This document shows, in pieces, positions 1 to 9,806 of a DNA stretch of 14,347 nt (position 1 is the stretch's first letter; every line of letters starts with the position of its first letter). The translations under genes were made by a program, and so were the position numbers. Source of the stretch: Entrophospora sp. SA101 (Eukaryota; Glomeromycota; Glomeromycetes; Entrophosporales; Entrophosporaceae); assembly GCA_958430865.1 (NCBI GenBank), contig CAUDNR010000284.1:3877-18223 (forward strand), read 5' to 3'. The notes beneath the pieces are model-generated. The model did no database searches and was not told the DNA's origin. It worked only from the letters and a program-made list of their open reading frames with translations.

Positions 1-1658
1 TTTAAAAATAAAATTTTATTGATAGTTGCTTATTAAAAATTTTTAGTTTTTAAAAAAATTATCACCGCCATTACTTTCGCCGGAGACTGTATATAACAAT
101 AATAATAAATAATAATTAAGAAAAAACTAACAACAATAGTTAATTATTTAATAATAAAAAAATTAATGATACTAACCATTTATCTGTTCAAGCAACAGGC
201 GTTGCTTCTGAATAAGCCCTTTCAAACAATTTCATCTCAAATGAACAAGTTGGAGTCGCACACGGCTAGAGCGATTTTCTGTGGATTTAAAGTAAAATAA
301 TGCTTTAATAAATAAATTTTTATACATTAGTATTCAAACGACTATCAAACCAGTCTTTAACCGGTACTTGTTCTTCCAAAAAAATACCGGACCATCTCAA
401 CCTTTCCCGTAATGCAATTAACAAATATTTTTTAGAGATAATGTTTCGCATGTGCCTTCACGTGTATTAGGATCAACAAGCTTTTGAAATCAATAAATAT
501 TTGTCAAGTGAGAATAGTTTATCATTTTATTTTACTGCATAAATAAAAAATGGTATTTTTTTATACAAGTATATTTGAATCAATAAACTGAAAATAGACT
601 TATTATTTCATTTTGTAATAAACTGGTATTTTTTATATTTATAAATTATCTATTATATACTATGCTAAAAAGTATTTTTGATCCGGGTCCTGTGGAAAGG
701 CGCCCGTGAGAGTCCGGGAATTATGCTATGTAACATCAATTTTCCACTTCTTTAGACCATTTGACGCAAAAGATTTAATCTTTTATACTTATCTATGACG
801 GTTTTATTCGCTTCAAGCTATTAATGTCAAATGAAAGAATATATAGTAAACCCAGGAAGGAAGGAAAGAATCTTTTCATTGCCACATATATTTATCCTGA
901 CACAAACATATTGTTAAGAATTAACAATTATTGTTTAATCATATAATACTAATATTAATTAATATCAAAAAAGAGTTAGATTTGTTATATTGCTTAATTA
1001 AAAAAATCAATCGAGTCTTTGCATCTTTGTATTCTCAACTATATAAACAGCCTCTTCTTAAATAAAAAAGAATCGGGGAGTAGTGCATAGCGTGGCAAAA
1101 GCAATTTCAAAGAACTGAATATTTTCCCATGCAATGCAAAATTGCTTAATTGGTAATGAAAAAAAAAGTGAACGTAAAATCAGTTAATCATATTAAGAAT
1201 TTGATTTTGCAAAATCTGATACAGAAATTTTTTTCGTTAATTAATGGTTTTGAGGACTAGGAAAAAAAGATTTCTAAAAACGCATCAATTAAAAATCATG
1301 TCTAGTTATTGCGTGTAATTAATGTATTTTGGTGACTGATACATGAGATTTGGATAAAAGAAAATAAAAAAAGGTAATCGGGTTTTCATGGATCACAAAT
1401 TTTAATTATATAATGATTTCCTCTATTACTAACTCTACAAATTATAAGAAACGAAACCTGTACAAAAACCTGCGAAATTTATTTTCGTTACACAGAGTCT
1501 CGATTAATTGAAGGTTCAGCCAGAACGGTCTAATAACAAAACTATAACAGATAATATATCTTTCTTTACTAACGGGATTTCTCGATATAACGGTTTTTTG
1601 GAATTTACCGTGTAATAAAAATAAATAAATTTAAAGTGGAGTTTTTTTTGGGCGGCTT
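1..1658. other. Intergenic AT-rich DNA
   Basis: No protein or RNA gene seen. All frames are short and composition is typical of non-coding AT-rich DNA. The only marked feature is the GC-rich island at 680-718. Confidence 0.6.
680..718. other. GC-rich island with repeated TCCGGG
   Basis: A 39-bp stretch, mostly G+C, within very AT-rich DNA. TCCGGG occurs at both ends (682-687 and 713-718) and could pair as an RNA helix with two G-U pairs; GGCGCC lies between. It does not fold as a tRNA and no T-loop motif is present. Origin unknown. Confidence 0.5.
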
Positions 1659-1678
1659 AGGAATAGGAATAGGAATAG
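1659..1678. repeat. Short (GGAATA)3 hexamer repeat
   Basis: TAGGAATAGGAATAGGAATAG, about three hexamer units, about 50 bp left of the palindromic MITE. Confidence 0.8.
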
Positions 1679-1727
1679 TACAGATATACAGATGTTAAGA
1701 GAAAAACTGCGGTGACAAAAAATTGCA

Positions 1728-1825
1728 TACACATACAAACTTGATAAGTCGGCCCGCAGTAATCAATTGTTTAAAGTACTCGCTAATATAAATTATGCGG
1801 CCGACTTATCAAGTTTGTATGTGTA
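1728..1825. mobile_element. 98-bp palindromic MITE flanked by TA, Tc1/mariner-like
   Basis: Two perfect 27-bp arms, 1728-1754 and 1799-1825, are reverse complements of each other around a 44-bp spacer. Each outer end begins with TA, then CACATACAAACTTG, as expected for a Tc1/mariner-type element inserted at and duplicating TA. There is no coding capacity. A weaker partial match to the arm (ACACATACAAA, then CCGGCC) lies at about 1886-1911 and may be a decayed second end. The superfamily rests only on the TA flanks. Confidence 0.7.
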
Positions 1826-2400
1826 ATTAAAAAAAAATTTAGGCCAATTTTCTGTAAATCTTTTTTTAACTTTGCTAAATTTTAACACACATACAAAAAA
1901 TTATACCGGCCTGTAACAAAAGTCCCAGAGATTATGTATATAAAATTCCATACTTTGATTTTCTAGAATTTCGTCATTTGTAAATAAAAGAAATTTGATT
2001 ATTTTGAAAAATCAATTCAATGCGTAAATTTCTTTAATAATTGCTCTAAGCCTACATAACAATATGCTTCAAAATTTTTATATATTATAATCTAAGATCC
2101 TCCGATTCTCTGGTATAATTTTTATTATATAGCTGGCTACTTTTTCATTAAAAACAATATTTTACAAACCGCCGTTTTTTTTTCTTAACACACCGTACTA
2201 GTACATACATATAATCAACTCATTTTTAATCACCAATCCGAAGAAATTTTCATTCAGAATAAGTATTCGAATTTTACTATGGGAAATTTCATTTCATGCG
2301 CATTTTATGCAGTGCTTTTTTTTACTAAAAAAAATTTATTGTATCTATAAAAATTAAAAATAAGTCTATAACTACTCTATTCTTCATTCTTTCTATCCAA
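1826..2400. other. Intergenic DNA between the MITE and the 53-aa ORF
   Basis: Nothing supportable apart from a weak partial match to the MITE arm at about 1886-1911. Confidence 0.6.
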
Positions 2401-2562
2401 ATGCTTACATCATCATTACCACTTCACCATGATGATATCAATTTGTATTTGGAGGATAATTTAGATTGTAGAATGGAATCATATCAGCCGATTTGGTTTT
2501 TTGGGCCTTTTTTCAAACCTTATGTCTTATTGTGTCTCGATGTTAAACATGAGTATTTTTAA
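2401..2562 (+). CDS. Possible small protein or orphan exon, 53 aa, unknown
   Basis: An ATG at 2401 opens 53 codons to TAA at 2560. The peptide is of mixed composition with Trp, Pro, Cys and charged residues (LHHDDINLYLEDNLDC, then SYQPIWFFGPFFKP), unlike the Phe/Ile/Lys-heavy frames usual in this AT-rich DNA. Upstream are TCTATAAAAATT (about 2344-2355) and a pyrimidine-rich stretch ending CCAA just before the ATG. I recognise no family, signal peptide or clear downstream splice partner. It may be a short gene, a relic exon or chance. Confidence 0.25.
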   Translation: MLTSSLPLHHDDINLYLEDNLDCRMESYQPIWFFGPFFKPYVLLCLDVKHEYF

Positions 2563-4367
2563 TGTGTAAACCGGTCAGTAGAATGATAATTAACCTAAAA
2601 AAACTAATTTACTATTCAACAGCCCGTCAAACCAATGGCCACTACCTCAAAACCAATGGTTTTGCTAGTATAAAGTATTCATAACGTTATGATCATACCG
2701 TATTGAATTTTGGGGATCAAACAAAATCAGCGCATATGTTTATACAGAGCGTCACATTTCTTTAATATTAAATGTGCTCATTTTACACCACCAATAGCTT
2801 GATTGAATTCATAACTATTACAATATTTATATCTGGCTCTATTTTTTTTTTTAATCATTATTAATTCCACCTAATTTGATAAAATGAGACCAAATATTTG
2901 ATTTTGTCATTTCTTAAAAGCATTACCTTTATTACGGTGATGATGATTATGAATAAAAATTTAAATATGTCATACTTTTATTTTAACGTACTTATTAATC
3001 TTCATAAATTATTATATAATTAGTAAACCTTTTCTTTTTGGTGCAATTTTGGACCTTGTGAAATTTGTAATTTCAGCAGTTATGAAAACACTACCTTCCG
3101 GAAGTTAAATGAAGGATTCCTTGCAAAAAATTTTGTCCAACGAAAATAACAGAGAATTAATGGTCTTGTAGTATATATGATTTGAATGGTAAGAATAATA
3201 GGAAAATACATGAAGAAAATTTTTGTTTAAAATTCACCATTACATGAAAAAAAAAAAGGAAATTTTTTTACATAAAGTTGAATATAATGAATTAATAAAT
3301 AAGTCATCAGAAAACACTCAACTTAAGGCAAGTAACTATCTGACTTGTACAATGTGATTAAGAGAAAATTATTTACATATCAAACTTATTTTAATATTAT
3401 TGTTTATTTATTTTTAAAAGAAACAATTTTTAATAATAATTATTATTAGGAATAGTTTGGCATTGCATGATGATTTGACAATCATCACCAAATTTAAATA
3501 GAACTGGTGCACAATAACTTTTGTTGGCGAAATAAATATCTCTTAGGGACCGACGCAACCCTAATTACATGATGATTATTTGAATTTTGATTTCCCGTCG
3601 TTGTTGAAACTAATCGGCTAATTTCATAATTTCTCTTGAACTATTGACTAACTAGTTTGGACTTTCCGATCCATTACATTGGGCTCTTGAATAAATCGAG
3701 TTGCCTTCGGGTTTGTATATACATACTAATACAGCTTTTTTCATCAAGAGAATCCGGATCCCAATTTGATAACTTTGCTTGCCGTTTTCAAAAATGCAAG
3801 AAATATAAGTGTATATTTGAATTTTTTCTTGGCCTACAAATTCTTGTCATTGGTGTAATGAATTAATACTATCTCTAAGAAAGGCATATAGTGTAATTTT
3901 TTTTATACACAAATAATAATACAACTGTTATGTTGGCGGCGGGGTTGGTTAAAAATTCATGATAGGCCCCAAAATTATATGATCCTAAATAGGAAAGCTA
4001 TAAAAAGTGCACTTGACAATTTACTTTTTAATTTCGTAGTTGTTATTACAAGGGTTCTATTTTCATTGGATTTCATTTTTGGTAATGCCGGCCGAGGAAA
4101 TTTTTAATTGATGGTTTCAAAATAAAACTACTTTCTGGTGTTTATTCTTGTGGCAAATAAAGATTCGTGTTTCTCAAGGATCATAACCATAGCTACATAT
4201 ACTTCTACTTGAAATATTTTTATTGACTTTGTAAATGATAAGCTAAAAAATTGAATTGGCCTCTCTGATAACGAACTTAAAATAATTTTTACTATTTAAA
4301 TTTCCCTCTATAACGTGATGACTTCTGAGAATGTTAAACTATTTCAATATTTTATTTTTATTTTTTG
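2563..4367. other. Intergenic AT-rich DNA
   Basis: No gene supported. A 69-codon frame at 3657-3866 has no recognisable motif. A small perfect hairpin TGATGATT-tgac-AATCATCA lies at 3468-3487, beside an AT palindrome at 3431-3448. Confidence 0.55.
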
Positions 4368-4466
4368 ATGACAAAAATTATCCCAAACAGGCAAAACCAA
4401 GACCAAGAAGAGGAAGCAGTAATTGGCAAAGAAGCTTTGCTTGTTCCAAATAAAGAAGCTTTATAA
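4368..4466 (+). CDS. Possible micro-ORF, 32 aa, unknown
   Basis: ATG at 4368 to TAA at 4464 encodes a polar, acidic peptide (NRQNQDQEEEAVIGKEAL, then PNKEAL) with a repeated KEAL motif. The stretch is less AT-rich than its surroundings. No family is recognised and there is no promoter or homology evidence. It could equally be a fragment of an old coding exon. Confidence 0.15.
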   Translation: MTKIIPNRQNQDQEEEAVIGKEALLVPNKEAL

Positions 4467-4815
4467 TACTAAATTTGTATATTGAACAGCAATCTGATAA
4501 GTAGAAATTATTAAAAATATTGATATAGAAACAAGTGTTTATTTATTATAAATAATCATTTTTAATATCTCATTTATACTATTATGACCATTTTATTATT
4601 AGTCAATTGATTACACATGGTATAGATGATAAAAATCACAAATCTCAATGTCTCTTTTTTTTTTTTTTTAGCAATTACGTTGTTTATTAGGAAAACTCAT
4701 ATATATAAAAAATAGATACTAATACTATCGAGCCAGCTGTTCACCGTTCGTTCCTTCAAGTTGAGAAATTCCCATATCTGAAAGTTATTATTATCAATAT
4801 AAAACTTTGACCACC
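4467..4815. other. Intergenic AT-rich DNA left of the 765-bp element
   Basis: No gene or structured element seen apart from a poly(T) tract at about 4655-4669. Confidence 0.55.
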
Positions 4816-4817
4816 TA

Positions 4818-5582
4818 CCATAAGTATCCGACCACCCAAGTCGTGTAACGTCAAATGAAAAGAGTCCTTACTAAAAAAAAGTAACGTTTTCTTAAATAAA
4901 ACCGTTTTTACTTTACCAAGTAGACTTGTGCTTGATATCAAAATCTCTAAATTACAAAAGCTTCGAAAGCTTCGGTATAGTATTAAATGGAAACATTTAG
5001 CAAATAGTCCAAAAAAGCAAATTTTCAATCGGAATCTTTACATATATAATAAAGGTCAAATTTCTTCATTGTAATGTATATTATTTCATTAACAAAATGT
5101 GCTCAACGTAACATATTAGAAATATCCACAATATGGTATTGGCATAAATTAGTTTGTGAAAAGGGTTTAAAAAAGTATCCGACCACCCCATAATTTTATC
5201 ATATAAAGCACTTAATAAAGTTGACAAAATGCAAATTTTAAGGCCTTACGTTTTGTTGTCTATACTTGATCAAATTTTCTCAAATTTTAACCATATATAA
5301 TTCAAGGTATTTTAAGTGGACTTACTTAATGACGTAATCCATGATTCAACTAAGCTCAAAGTTTCCATAAAAATCACGGAATTTTTTGTCTAATTTAAAA
5401 TTTTCATCCTAAATTCATTAATAATGCAAACTCGACGAGACTTTAAGTTTATATGCAAATTAACTTTTAAAACATGTTTACTTGATGCACCAGTCCCAGT
5501 TTGATTAATAAAATTTTGAACTGCATAAGGCGTAACATTTTCCGATTATTAAAATGATCATCAGGTGGTCGGATATTTATGG
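4818..5582. mobile_element. 765-bp element with inverted CCATAARTATCCGACCACC ends
   Basis: The left end CCATAAGTATCCGACCACC (4818-4836) and right end (5564-5582, reverse complement CCATAAATATCCGACCACC) differ at one base and are each flanked by TA (4816-4817 and 5583-5584). The flanks CC-TA outside also agree. A third copy of the core, GTATCCGACCACCC, lies inside at 5175-5188 in the same direction as the left end, suggesting a nested or rearranged element. I recognise no transposase; the minus-strand frame at 4756-5028 runs out through the left end. Probably a non-autonomous or decayed Tc1/mariner-type transposon. Confidence 0.65.
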
Positions 5583-5584
5583 TA

Positions 5585-6434
5585 GGGGAGTGTATATCGA
5601 CAAATTCAGTCGACAGATTTGTTTACAACAGTACCCCTGAATATAGGTAAACAAGGTTCACTTAGTTGCACCACAGCATATTCAGGAGCGTAATTTGGGG
5701 AACATATTCACAATACTGCAAGCGATATTAATATTCTCTAGAAAATCAGAAAATCTCCGTCAGGGGCTTTTTTCCCGAGTTTTCCAAAGGTTGAGGACTA
5801 CTCCTTATTAATATGTTAATTGTTACCTGATAAGTTCTTTTTGAATTATATCCAGTAGAATAATAATCCACAATCTTTCAGCAACATACAGTAAAAATAC
5901 TATCAAAGCTTTCGGTCCTATTTGACTAGCCATTCTTTCTTATAAGTTACAAAACGCGTTTATCGATATTTAGTATCAAGAAAACGAAACATTTCAACTT
6001 ATTTTCTTTTGAAACAGCCATCGTCCTGGATAAACAATTACTATTAAATTTATATGTTTTGTGCTCAGATTTATATTAACATAATATCATTTTCTCCTTT
6101 CCGTAAATGCTCAATGTAATTGATTTCTCGTTTTGCTTGAGCTTTTTATTGGTTGTGATGTGCCGAACAGCCGCCAGATTCTCTCATTTTGAGGTGCTAA
6201 AAAAAATAGATGTCCCACCACAAGGAGGGTTTTAACCTTACATAATTGATCTAAGTAACCTAATTTAGAAAGATTTTCGAAATTTTTAAAAATTTCATCG
6301 TGCATTCTAAATTTCCGGTGTTATATTAATAGCAATAGTATTTCGTACCCTGAAAACACGTATCAGTATTAGAAAAATACTTTTTTAAACTCTATTTTTT
6401 TTAAAAAAAAACCAAATCAATTACATATAGAAAA
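5585..6434. other. Intergenic DNA and 5' region of the TEA gene
   Basis: No gene supported. A 64-codon minus-strand frame at 6111-6305 is unassigned. The last ~60 bp before the TEA ATG is T- then A-rich (T runs at 6380-6402, A run at 6403-6411) and is the likely promoter/5' leader. No defined factor site was identified. Confidence 0.5.
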
Positions 6435-8785
6435 ATGCCAAAAACCAAATTTTCTGCTATTCAGAATCCAATTTATAATAAAGAAAACGTCAAGTCAAAG
6501 AAAAAAGAGGTAAATTTTTACGCGTCTATAATTAAATAAGCACGCGTAATATTGTTATTATTGCTTAATAAATCATGTGCATGTATTTAGTTATGGCCAA
6601 ATAACGTACAAAAAGCATTTGAGGAAGGTAAATTGCATTTATAATACTCGTATCATTTATTATAATGAATTCGAATTTTTTATTTTTTTTACATATTAAT
6701 TATATTTTTACTATTATTTAATTTGTAGCATATATTATGTATAGTTGGATGAATGATCGAGAAACAAAATTAATTGCAGGAAAGCATTATGGTAAATATC
6801 TTGATGATTATATGGATGAATATGTGGATAAAAATTAAAAATACTTTGATAAATAAATGTATTAACTAACATGCATGTATATACTGTATAATCAGGTCGA
6901 AATGAATTAATTGGATTGTATATTAAAGAGAAAACTAATGAGATACGAGATAGGAAACAAGTATCTTCTCACATACAAGTATTAAAAAGAAAGGTAATAA
7001 ATAATATTAAATATAACGTTAAATATTAAAAATTAAAAATTAATCGAATAAATTAATATATGCGCGCGCCAATGTGTAGGGATTACTTCCAAAAGTTTCT
7101 AGTTCTACTATGAATACTATAAAGAATCAATCTCTTCTTATGACAAATGCTTGTGCAAATTTTATTTTCAACCAACCTGTATTTTCACCACCTTTATGGC
7201 CAAAGAAATTTACCATCTCTACAAATGTAATTAATTAATCAATCAATTGATTTTTTGATATAATTGTTAACTATCTATTTAATTATAGGGACTTACCACG
7301 GGAGAACATGTATTTATAGATACCAAAATTAATGGTTTTCATAAAATTAATCAAATTTCAATCAATCAAATACCAATTGAAAGATCTGATATGATAATCA
7401 AACTATATAAAGAATCGACATGTCACATGTTATTTTTCAAAGTAAATTTAAAAATTTTTTTTTATCACAATAAATTTATCCATCAATTCATCTATCCATA
7501 ATAGCATAATATTCATTTATTTAGGTCAAGTTTCATGCTGGCCAAATTCCGGATTATGTTAAAATTGACAATGTTTTAAACATGGTGTCTGAGTCGAGCA
7601 CACAACAAGTATTATTACAAACAAAAATATTTTTCAAGACTAAAGAAATACGTAATGAAGAAAATATATTTTGGGTGGACAAAATAAATAAAAAGGGCAA
7701 TTACTCCCTTTCATTTTCACCTAAATTCATGAATTCATTAATTAAAGAAGCTAAATCAAAACCAAAAGACAAAATAGATGTATTTTTTCAAAAGCTTGTG
7801 ATTATACAAGTATGTAGATAGATAGATGTACATATTTTATTTTCATTATAGTAATAATTTATTAATCATCATTATTCCTCTTTTGTAATTAAAATAACAA
7901 TCTTAGACATTTACAGATCCAATTTCCAAGACATTATTATTAAATGTAGTTTATCAATTCGAATCAGGATATGGGGCAGGAGATGATAGCACATCACAAA
8001 TCTTTTTGATAATGCCTAATGAAGAAGTTAAGTTTACACAACAACAAAAAGAAGTAAAAGAAGATGATGATGACAAAAAAGATAAAAAAGATAATATAAA
8101 TACAATTGCAGATATTATGAATACAAATACAGAAAATGTAAATAATCCGGATACAGATATTATGAATATATGCATAGATGTTATGAAACCGGATACAAAT
8201 ACAAATACAATTGCAGACGTTATGAATACAAATTCAAATATTGCAAATCCAAATATTATCATGACAGAAAAGTGTGAATTATTGCAAAATGCATTAACAA
8301 CAACGGCATCAACATTTCTTGATAGTAATTTCAATAATTTGTTTGGTTCATGTGGTGGCGGCGTTGAATCACAACTATACCAAACATCATCATTTTTACC
8401 ACCTAAAAGTAACGACAGATATTTACAACTATACGCAGCAGGCAATATAATTACTGGAAACGGTAATGATTTATCTTCAGAATCAGATGATATGATTATT
8501 GAAAAATATATGAATTGCAATGATTTGTCACCTCCATCATCTTCATCACCACCATCGTTATCGTCAACTTTATCACCGCCACCGCCATTATTATTGTCGT
8601 CAAATTTGTCACCACCGCCACCGTCATCGTCTACAATTAGTAGTAATGGTAGTAAAGAAATAGAAACAATAAGATCAGAGTTTGATTCGATAATAGCCGA
8701 AGTTATGAAGGAAAGTGAGAATATTGTTTATTCACTTAATGATCAATTTGTTTGGGATCCAAATATCACTATACAAATCAAACCC

Positions 8786-8841
<56 letters not shown>

Positions 8842-9106
8842 CGACGACGACGACGACAACGACGACAACAACGACGACAACATCAATATCAACATTTATA
8901 GTAACAATTGTAATAATAATGGTTTTGGCAATCATGATAATTATGATTATAGTACCAATAATTGTGCTGGCTATAATACCAACACTAACGCTACCTATAA
9001 TGATACCAACTACGATAATGATAATAATTACTATAATGATTACGCAAACTATGGAGGAGACTTTGGTGATTCATTAATAATTAATTCATTAAATTCATTT
9101 TGTTAA
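6435..9106 (+). CDS. TEA/ATTS-domain transcription factor with a TEAD-like YAP-binding-type domain (8 exons, 685 aa)
   Basis: Predicted nuclear DNA-binding transcription factor of the TEA family (animal TEAD/Scalloped, fungal Tec1/AbaA). Exons: 6435-6509, 6591-6627, 6729-6791, 6896-6993, 7080-7226, 7289-7441, 7525-7809, 7907-9106; all seven introns are GT-AG and the frame stays open to TAA at 9104. The ATG at 6435 is the first in frame after an upstream stop at 6402. The TEA domain spans about residues 24-91: LWPNNVQKAFEEA (helix 1), HYGRNELIGLYIK (helix 2) and RKQVSSHIQVLKRK (recognition helix). Residues about 130-325 resemble the TEAD YAP/Vgll-binding domain: CHMLFFKVKFHAG fits the TEAD 'FFLVKFWAD' strand, and residues 273-305 (FFQKLVIIQTF..TLLLNVVYQFE) fit 'LENFTIL..ETLLC..VFEVS'. 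Residues 326-685 are low complexity: Lys/Asp-rich, Ser/Pro-rich (about 493-535), 19 Asn then Asp (580-603), and Asn/Tyr-rich to the end. The TEA call is firm; the second domain is a by-eye match. Confidence 0.87.
8786..8857 (+). repeat. Coding microsatellite: 19 AAC codons followed by 5 GAC codons
   Basis: A pure (AAC)19 run encodes Asn 580-598 of the TEA protein and passes without a break into (GAC)5 for Asp 599-603, followed by a mixed AAC/GAC stretch to about 8880. The run uses AAC only, although AAT is a common Asn codon elsewhere in the protein. It also leaves long Thr (plus) and Val (minus) open frames that are not genes. Confidence 0.95.
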
Positions 9107-9130
9107 TCAATCAATCAATCAATCAATCAA
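9107..9130. repeat. (TCAA)6 microsatellite just after the TEA stop codon
   Basis: Six perfect TCAA units start directly after the TAA stop of the TEA gene, so they would lie in its 3' untranslated region. Confidence 0.95.
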
Positions 9131-9519
9131 TTAATTCAAATTTATTATTTATTATTTATTTGGTAAATAGATTGAATTTGGAAAATTTTACTTCTTTAAT
9201 AAAAATTTTTTTACCATATTAAAGAAAAAAAGCTTGAATACTATCAAATAATCAAATTTTCTTTATTATTGTTACTATTGTTATTATAATATTCAAAATA
9301 AATAACTTCCTAACCTCATCATCATATTAACATCAAAACATCCTTGACTACAATAATATGATGCAATGTGATGCGGTTTTCTTTTTTATTTCATTCAATC
9401 CTCCATAAAAAATTTTGTTATTTAAATTAAACAAACAAAGTAAAAAATCAAGTAAAAATCAAGTAATATCTGAAACAAATCCGAAACAGTATTAAAAACA
9501 AATTTGTATGCCCGTGTTG
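9131..9519. other. 3' flank of the TEA gene
   Basis: AT-rich, with several AATAAA-like hexamers (for example near 9198 and 9298) that could serve 3' end formation. No gene seen. Confidence 0.45.
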
Positions 9520-9715
9520 GCATAGTGGAAATTTGAAATGTTACATTAATTTTTTATGTTGTGCAACGTAGCTTTACAATACACGGCAAACATTCTGGCA
9601 ATAAAAAAGTGATAACTGAATTTGAATTGGATCTACTTGATCTCCAATTTAGAGAAGTTTCAGGAGCAATGAGTGTCTGTATAACATTTCGTGTAACAAC
9701 AAATTTCCACTATGC
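9520..9715 (+). mobile_element. MITE copy A (196 bp) with terminal inverted repeats
   Basis: The ends are perfect 16-bp inverted repeats: GCATAGTGGAAATTTG at 9520-9535 and its reverse complement at 9700-9715. No transposase is encoded; the open frames across it are chance. The interior matches copy B (9844-10027) in reverse complement, including a perfect 28-nt block (9676-9703) and a 27-nt block with one mismatch (9563-9589). Short length, inverted ends and a second local copy support a non-autonomous DNA transposon. The superfamily is not resolved; the similarity may extend outward, since GTGTT lies near both ends. Confidence 0.7.
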
Positions 9716-9806
9716 TGTCCGTGTTACATTCCTATTTTATTCCATATTTAGTAAAATGTGGGGTACGTAAAATTGGATTGGTTCATTTTTTCAAAAACCA
9801 AAATAA

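Noticed and set aside
680..718. tRNA or known ribozyme
   Set aside because: No cloverleaf or T-loop motif and no recognisable hammerhead or HDV-like core.
1499..1600. TCTCGATATAACGG-like motif as a pogo-type transposon end
   Set aside because: Only a loose resemblance, and no inverted partner was found in the window.
3657..3866. 69-codon plus-strand frame as a gene
   Set aside because: Phe/Ile/Cys-heavy, no motif, no promoter or splice context.
4756..5028. 90-codon minus-strand frame as a transposase piece
   Set aside because: No DDE motif or helix-turn-helix recognised, and it crosses the element's inverted end into flanking DNA.
6111..6305. 64-codon minus-strand frame as a gene
   Set aside because: Composition is tolerable but there is no recognisable family, and it has no supported extension by splicing. 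Left unassigned.
7582..7821. Stand-alone 79-codon gene on the plus strand
   Set aside because: It is part of exon 7 of the TEA gene; the last codons run into the intron beginning GTATGT at 7810.
7917..8005. Alternative acceptor for TEA exon 8 at TTACAG (7915-7916)
   Set aside because: It breaks the reading frame; the TTAG acceptor at 7905-7906 keeps it open and gives the TEAD-like strand.
7954..8520. 188-codon minus-strand frame, hydrophobic, looks membrane-like
   Set aside because: Antisense of Asn/Asp-rich coding sequence, which yields Ile/Phe/Val-rich peptides by base composition. The sense strand has the splice-consistent gene.
8732..8935. Minus-strand frame with poly-Val
   Set aside because: Antisense reading of the same trinucleotide repeat.
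8715..9077. Plus-strand frame with poly-Thr
   Set aside because: Shadow of the AAC/GAC repeat in another frame of the TEA gene's last exon.
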